From Sthenelais limicola (taxonomy: Eukaryota > Annelida > Polychaeta > Phyllodocida > Sigalionidae), in assembly GCA_942159475.1 (NCBI GenBank), contig OW804096.1, positions 113,434,194 through 113,498,193 on the forward strand: a DNA stretch of 64,000 nucleotides. The letters run 5' to 3'. A program made the position numbers and the translations under genes. Shown one piece after another: positions 60,955 to 64,000 of the stretch; the first letter of the stretch is position 1, and each line of letters opens with the position of its first letter. The notes beneath the pieces are model-generated. The model was given only the letters and a program-made list of their open reading frames with translations. It had not been told where the DNA came from and made no database searches.

Positions 60955-61260
60955 TTATTGCGATATCTACTTCAATATCGCGCTCTAATTTTGTCTTAAC
61001 TAACTCAACCTTTTTTCCTTTTCAATCTACAATCTGACATCGCATATATATTCACTTATGATATCTTTCATTCAATATATCTTTCATCAACTCTTTCCTC
61101 CACCCTCTCTGCGATGTCGAATCTTTCTCTTGCGATATCGCATATATATGTATGTGATGTGTCACAGGAAAATGAGTCACGCCAAAAAATAGATTTTGAA
61201 ATTCCATCATATTTGAAAAGAAGTGATCAAGCCGATTCCAATGATGGTAAATATTATGAC
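60955..61260 (+). mobile_element. Relic of the core-containing DNA element family
   Basis: Contains repeated GCGATATCGC / CGATATC words (60960-61150), the conserved core at 61156-61180 and, downstream, AGATTTTGAAATTCCATCAT, then GAAAAGAAGTGATCAAGCCG, then ATTCCAATGATGGTAAATAT. This downstream block matches the minus strand at 42095-42155. Its ends are not clear. Confidence 0.45.
61156..61180 (+). repeat. Conserved core motif, copy 3
   Basis: GATGTGTCACAGGAAAATGA then GTCAC. Confidence 0.8.
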
Positions 61261-62170
61261 ATCCAATAAGTATTTTTATATATTTGTAAGTATGGAAAAA
61301 ATGTTTGCAATATTTGTTAAAGAACAGTCACTAGTAAAGTAGTTAGATATATTTACGCATATCTACGCATCTATATATTCAAGAAAGAGCACATAAACTT
61401 AGCATAGAATTTTACAATCTTTGGACAATCTGATAGACAGGTAATAAGGAAATAAGCATAAATAATTATACATAATTATCATATAGATATCTTTTATTCT
61501 GCCAAATTTCATTCTGCAAACACAGAAATGGATATTAATCTCTATTACTAAGTATAGATTCAAAACGAAATCCAATTGGAAAATGAGTTACATTGACCAG
61601 AATAGCAATCACATTTTGTTGTTGTTTCAGTCTCCCTGGCTTACACAAATACATCTACAGATGATAGTGAGGAAAATATATTAATTTACAGTTGTGCTTC
61701 GAATAAGACTTAGAATACTTGGGCGGATTGACTGGAAGCACATCTACAGTTTTTACCTGTTAACTATTTGTACTAATACTCTTAACACAATTCGAACCCC
61801 TACATTTATTTATACCTTTAAAGAAAGGTCACTCAAAATATCCCTCACATTCTTTTCTTATCAATATCTCGATTTTGACTGTAAGGATTTACGTACCTAG
61901 TTCTTCAGTACAATTAATATTAATATTTTGACTACATTTTACATGCAAATCCCGGTAATACATGCTAATTTTTTAATGTTGATGTGCCCCAAAATTGACC
62001 AAAATCCACATAAAACGCATGTTTAACTTTAAGATAATTTCTAAATTCTTTCTACGATGTAATTATTGGACACTTGATAATATTTGGGATTATAGCTCTC
62101 AGGCTGTCGAAATACAATAGAAATAATAAATTAAACCACTACATCTTAGTGATGGTAATACTGGTAATTA
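61261..62170. other. Non-coding AT-rich stretch
   Basis: No feature supported. Confidence 0.4.
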
Positions 62171-64000
62171 TTTTTTTTGTATCAAAACTTTATTTCAGAA
62201 TTTAGACAAGGGATACATAAGTTGCCGCCTACATCAAGAAATACACCAGCAACATACTTTTATCTGAAATCAAAGCACTCTTACATATTCAGTCAATCTT
62301 ACACTAAAAACATTCTCCTTCACCGTTAAAAGGATCAACTCTCCCCTGCCTTTTGGGAAGTCCACTGCACTTGATATAAGATACCATATGCCTCGAAGCA
62401 CTCGTTTTATCTACATGATTTTATTCATAACCCATTATAAAAATCCTCCCACGTCTTAACATCTTTGATGAGGGATACGTTAAACTCAGCTCCATCCTTT
62501 ATCATGGACAAATTTATTTTGAGGTCACCTAGGAATTCGAAAAAAGCATATTCTATTCTCATTGGACAACCTTTTCTTACAAATATAAGATCTTGCCAGC
62601 AGCATGATAAAATCTAACCTCATTAACTCACTTCCCGGGCCACAAAGACAGAACAAAATATTAATGGCATTCGGATTTCTTATCAATTCGAAGTTGAGAT
62701 ACTCGTTTCTTTCAACCCAGTTCTTCAGGATATGCCAGAACTCAGCTTGTCTATCACAGTCAATAAAGAAGTGAAATATATCGTCACAGGTTTTGATTTT
62801 TCTATTACATATTAGTACACGTTGCAAACTATCATCCTATCTATTACCTCATACTGGAAAGCAGTATGAGATTGTGTACCATTCTTCCATCTTTGTGGCT
62901 GGAAAGACTAAATCCTTTTCCTCAAACATTTCAACCCATTCAACATTTCGATCATCCTTTGGGGCTTTAGCTTCTATTAAACTTTCATAGATTACCTTTG
63001 CTCTAGCATTTGTAGTGTCTAGAGCTTTCTCCCCAATACAGATGTTTATCTCACCTTTATCTCTAGTTGGCCCTGCCATTCGAATTCTCTCCAACCATTC
63101 TTTTGGAATAATGCTTTTCAACCTGAGTCTCTCATTGGTGAGCCAATGAGCTGATTGTTGAAGTGAATCGATTCTAAAAATGATGTATATAGCTCTAAAC
63201 CTGAATAAAAACGAATCGATTCTAAAAATGATGTATGTAGCTCTAAACCTGAATAAAAACGAATTTTAACTAAAACATTCATTCTTGTATCATTTTCCAT
63301 CTTAAGCCATTTATTCTTCCACATAGACTCTCTGAATATCTCTGCTCTCGTTACAGGCTTTTGAGAACCATATACCTTATACCACCAGGACAGAATTTCT
63401 TGATAGAAGGTCAATTCTTTACATTTCCACGTATGTCTTTGTAACAGAGCCATTTTAATGTCCCCTTCGACCAGGGTACACAAATATTCGTAAAATATTT
63501 CATAGCAATTTAGTCCCTCCATCCAGCCATAAAAATCTTTCAATTATCTTGCACGACTCTTTCAACATGAAATCTTCTACCTTCATTAGACTGGCAACGT
63601 ACATTATAGATGAAATCAAGATCGCATTGACTATTACAGCTCTCCCTTTCATCGAGATGTTTCTCTTTTTCCAATGCCCCATAATGGACTTAATCTTGGT
63701 CTTGATATCATCAAAATTAACTTTGTTCTATTCTTTAGAATTACTTGGGTGTAACATAGTGACACCTAATACCTTCATTGTATCCACCCACTGAATGCTC
63801 CTTGACATTTCTCTCTGCAAGGGAACGACTCCTATGTTAAAACCTTTAGTTTTGGACATATTTAACTTGAGGCCTGATACCAGCCCGAAGTCCTTTACAA
63901 TTTTCATCACTTCACATAGAGCCTCTCCATCCTTTACAAAAATGGAAAATCATCTGCATATTGGACCACCTTGTTCTCCTGGCGATTAATTAAAATCCCT
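62171..64000 (-). mobile_element. L1/Tx1-type LINE, 3' part, cut by the window end
   Basis: Reading from the window end leftward: GILINRQENKVVQYADDFPF near 63940-63998 (the YADD catalytic box of reverse transcriptase), then after a frameshift KDGEALCEVMKIVKDFGLVS and GLKLNMSKTKGFNIG (RT palm end), MKVLGVTM, GHWKKRNISMKGRAVIVNAI and LISSIMYVASLMKVEDF (the W-x-x-R-x-x-S-x-x-G-R-A motif of the thumb/connector), and finally KTCDDIFHFFIDCDRQAEFW with HILKNWVERNEY, the zinc-binding C-terminal region (zf-RVT type). An AATAAA signal on the minus strand (62189-62194) and a run of A (62171-62178) mark the 3' end. Frameshifts split it into at least five frames, so it is inactive. The 5' part is outside the window. 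Confidence 0.85.
63165..63260 (-). repeat. 48-bp tandem duplication inside the LINE
   Basis: Two copies of a 48-bp unit starting GAATCGATTCTAAAAATGAT at 63165 and 63213, differing at one base, followed by the first bases of a third. In the protein this repeats 16 residues in frame (SIRFYSGLEL-H/Y-TSFLE). Confidence 0.9.

Overview
The window looks like a piece of an animal (metazoan, probably marine invertebrate) nuclear genome. It is AT-rich and gene-poor. It carries short exons with canonical GT/AG splice sites separated by kilobases of intron, extracellular-matrix protein modules of animal type (ADAMTS-like, thrombospondin type 1, von Willebrand A, possibly WSC), two kinds of non-LTR retrotransposon, and many short inverted-repeat DNA transposons. 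There are no bacterial-style operons, ribosome-binding sites, CRISPR arrays, rRNA or tRNA genes. The species cannot be named from the sequence. Almost all long ATG-to-stop frames here look like chance frames; the real coding signal is in short splice-bounded segments on the minus strand.

Layout. 0-9 kb is mostly non-coding, with small foldback elements (466-583, 5707-6048), one complete copy of an interspersed repeat (2930-3180, called R here) and a decayed von Willebrand A-domain exon on the minus strand (about 6900-7555). 9.4-15.8 kb is a nest of mobile elements: a broken CR1/jockey-type LINE, a tandem duplication of its 3' end, a second copy of repeat R split by a CACTA-like transposon (13087-15663) with a 2-bp target duplication, inside it a foldback DNA element (13895-15565), and inside that a solo LTR (14691-15247). 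16-22 kb holds TTGCA-rich repeats and a perfect 48-nt palindrome, and little else.

22.7-41 kb carries the main coding proposal. Nine minus-strand segments with splice sites and matching phases (1-1, 1-1, 1-0, 0-1, 1-0, 0-0, 0-0, 0-1, 1-1) join into one open reading of about 350 residues of an extracellular-looking protein I do not recognise. 43.9-49.7 kb carries four phase-matched minus-strand exons of an ADAMTS-like protein: TSP1 repeat followed by the start of the cysteine-rich module. The two exon sets are colinear on one strand; whether they are one gene or two is open. A possible first coding exon lies at 54.1-54.3 kb.

41.9-42.2, 47.7-48.4 and 61.0-61.3 kb hold further foldback or DNA-transposon relics. 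Together with the one at 13.9-15.6 kb they share a conserved 22-25 nt core. A WSC-like cysteine-rich plus-strand exon candidate lies at 59.1 kb. From 62.17 kb to the window end is the 3' part of an L1/Tx1-type LINE on the minus strand, including the reverse-transcriptase YADD box and the C-terminal zinc-binding region, broken by frameshifts.

All homology statements are by eye from motif patterns, with no database search. Exon calls are inferences from open frame, splice sites and phase, and are scored accordingly.
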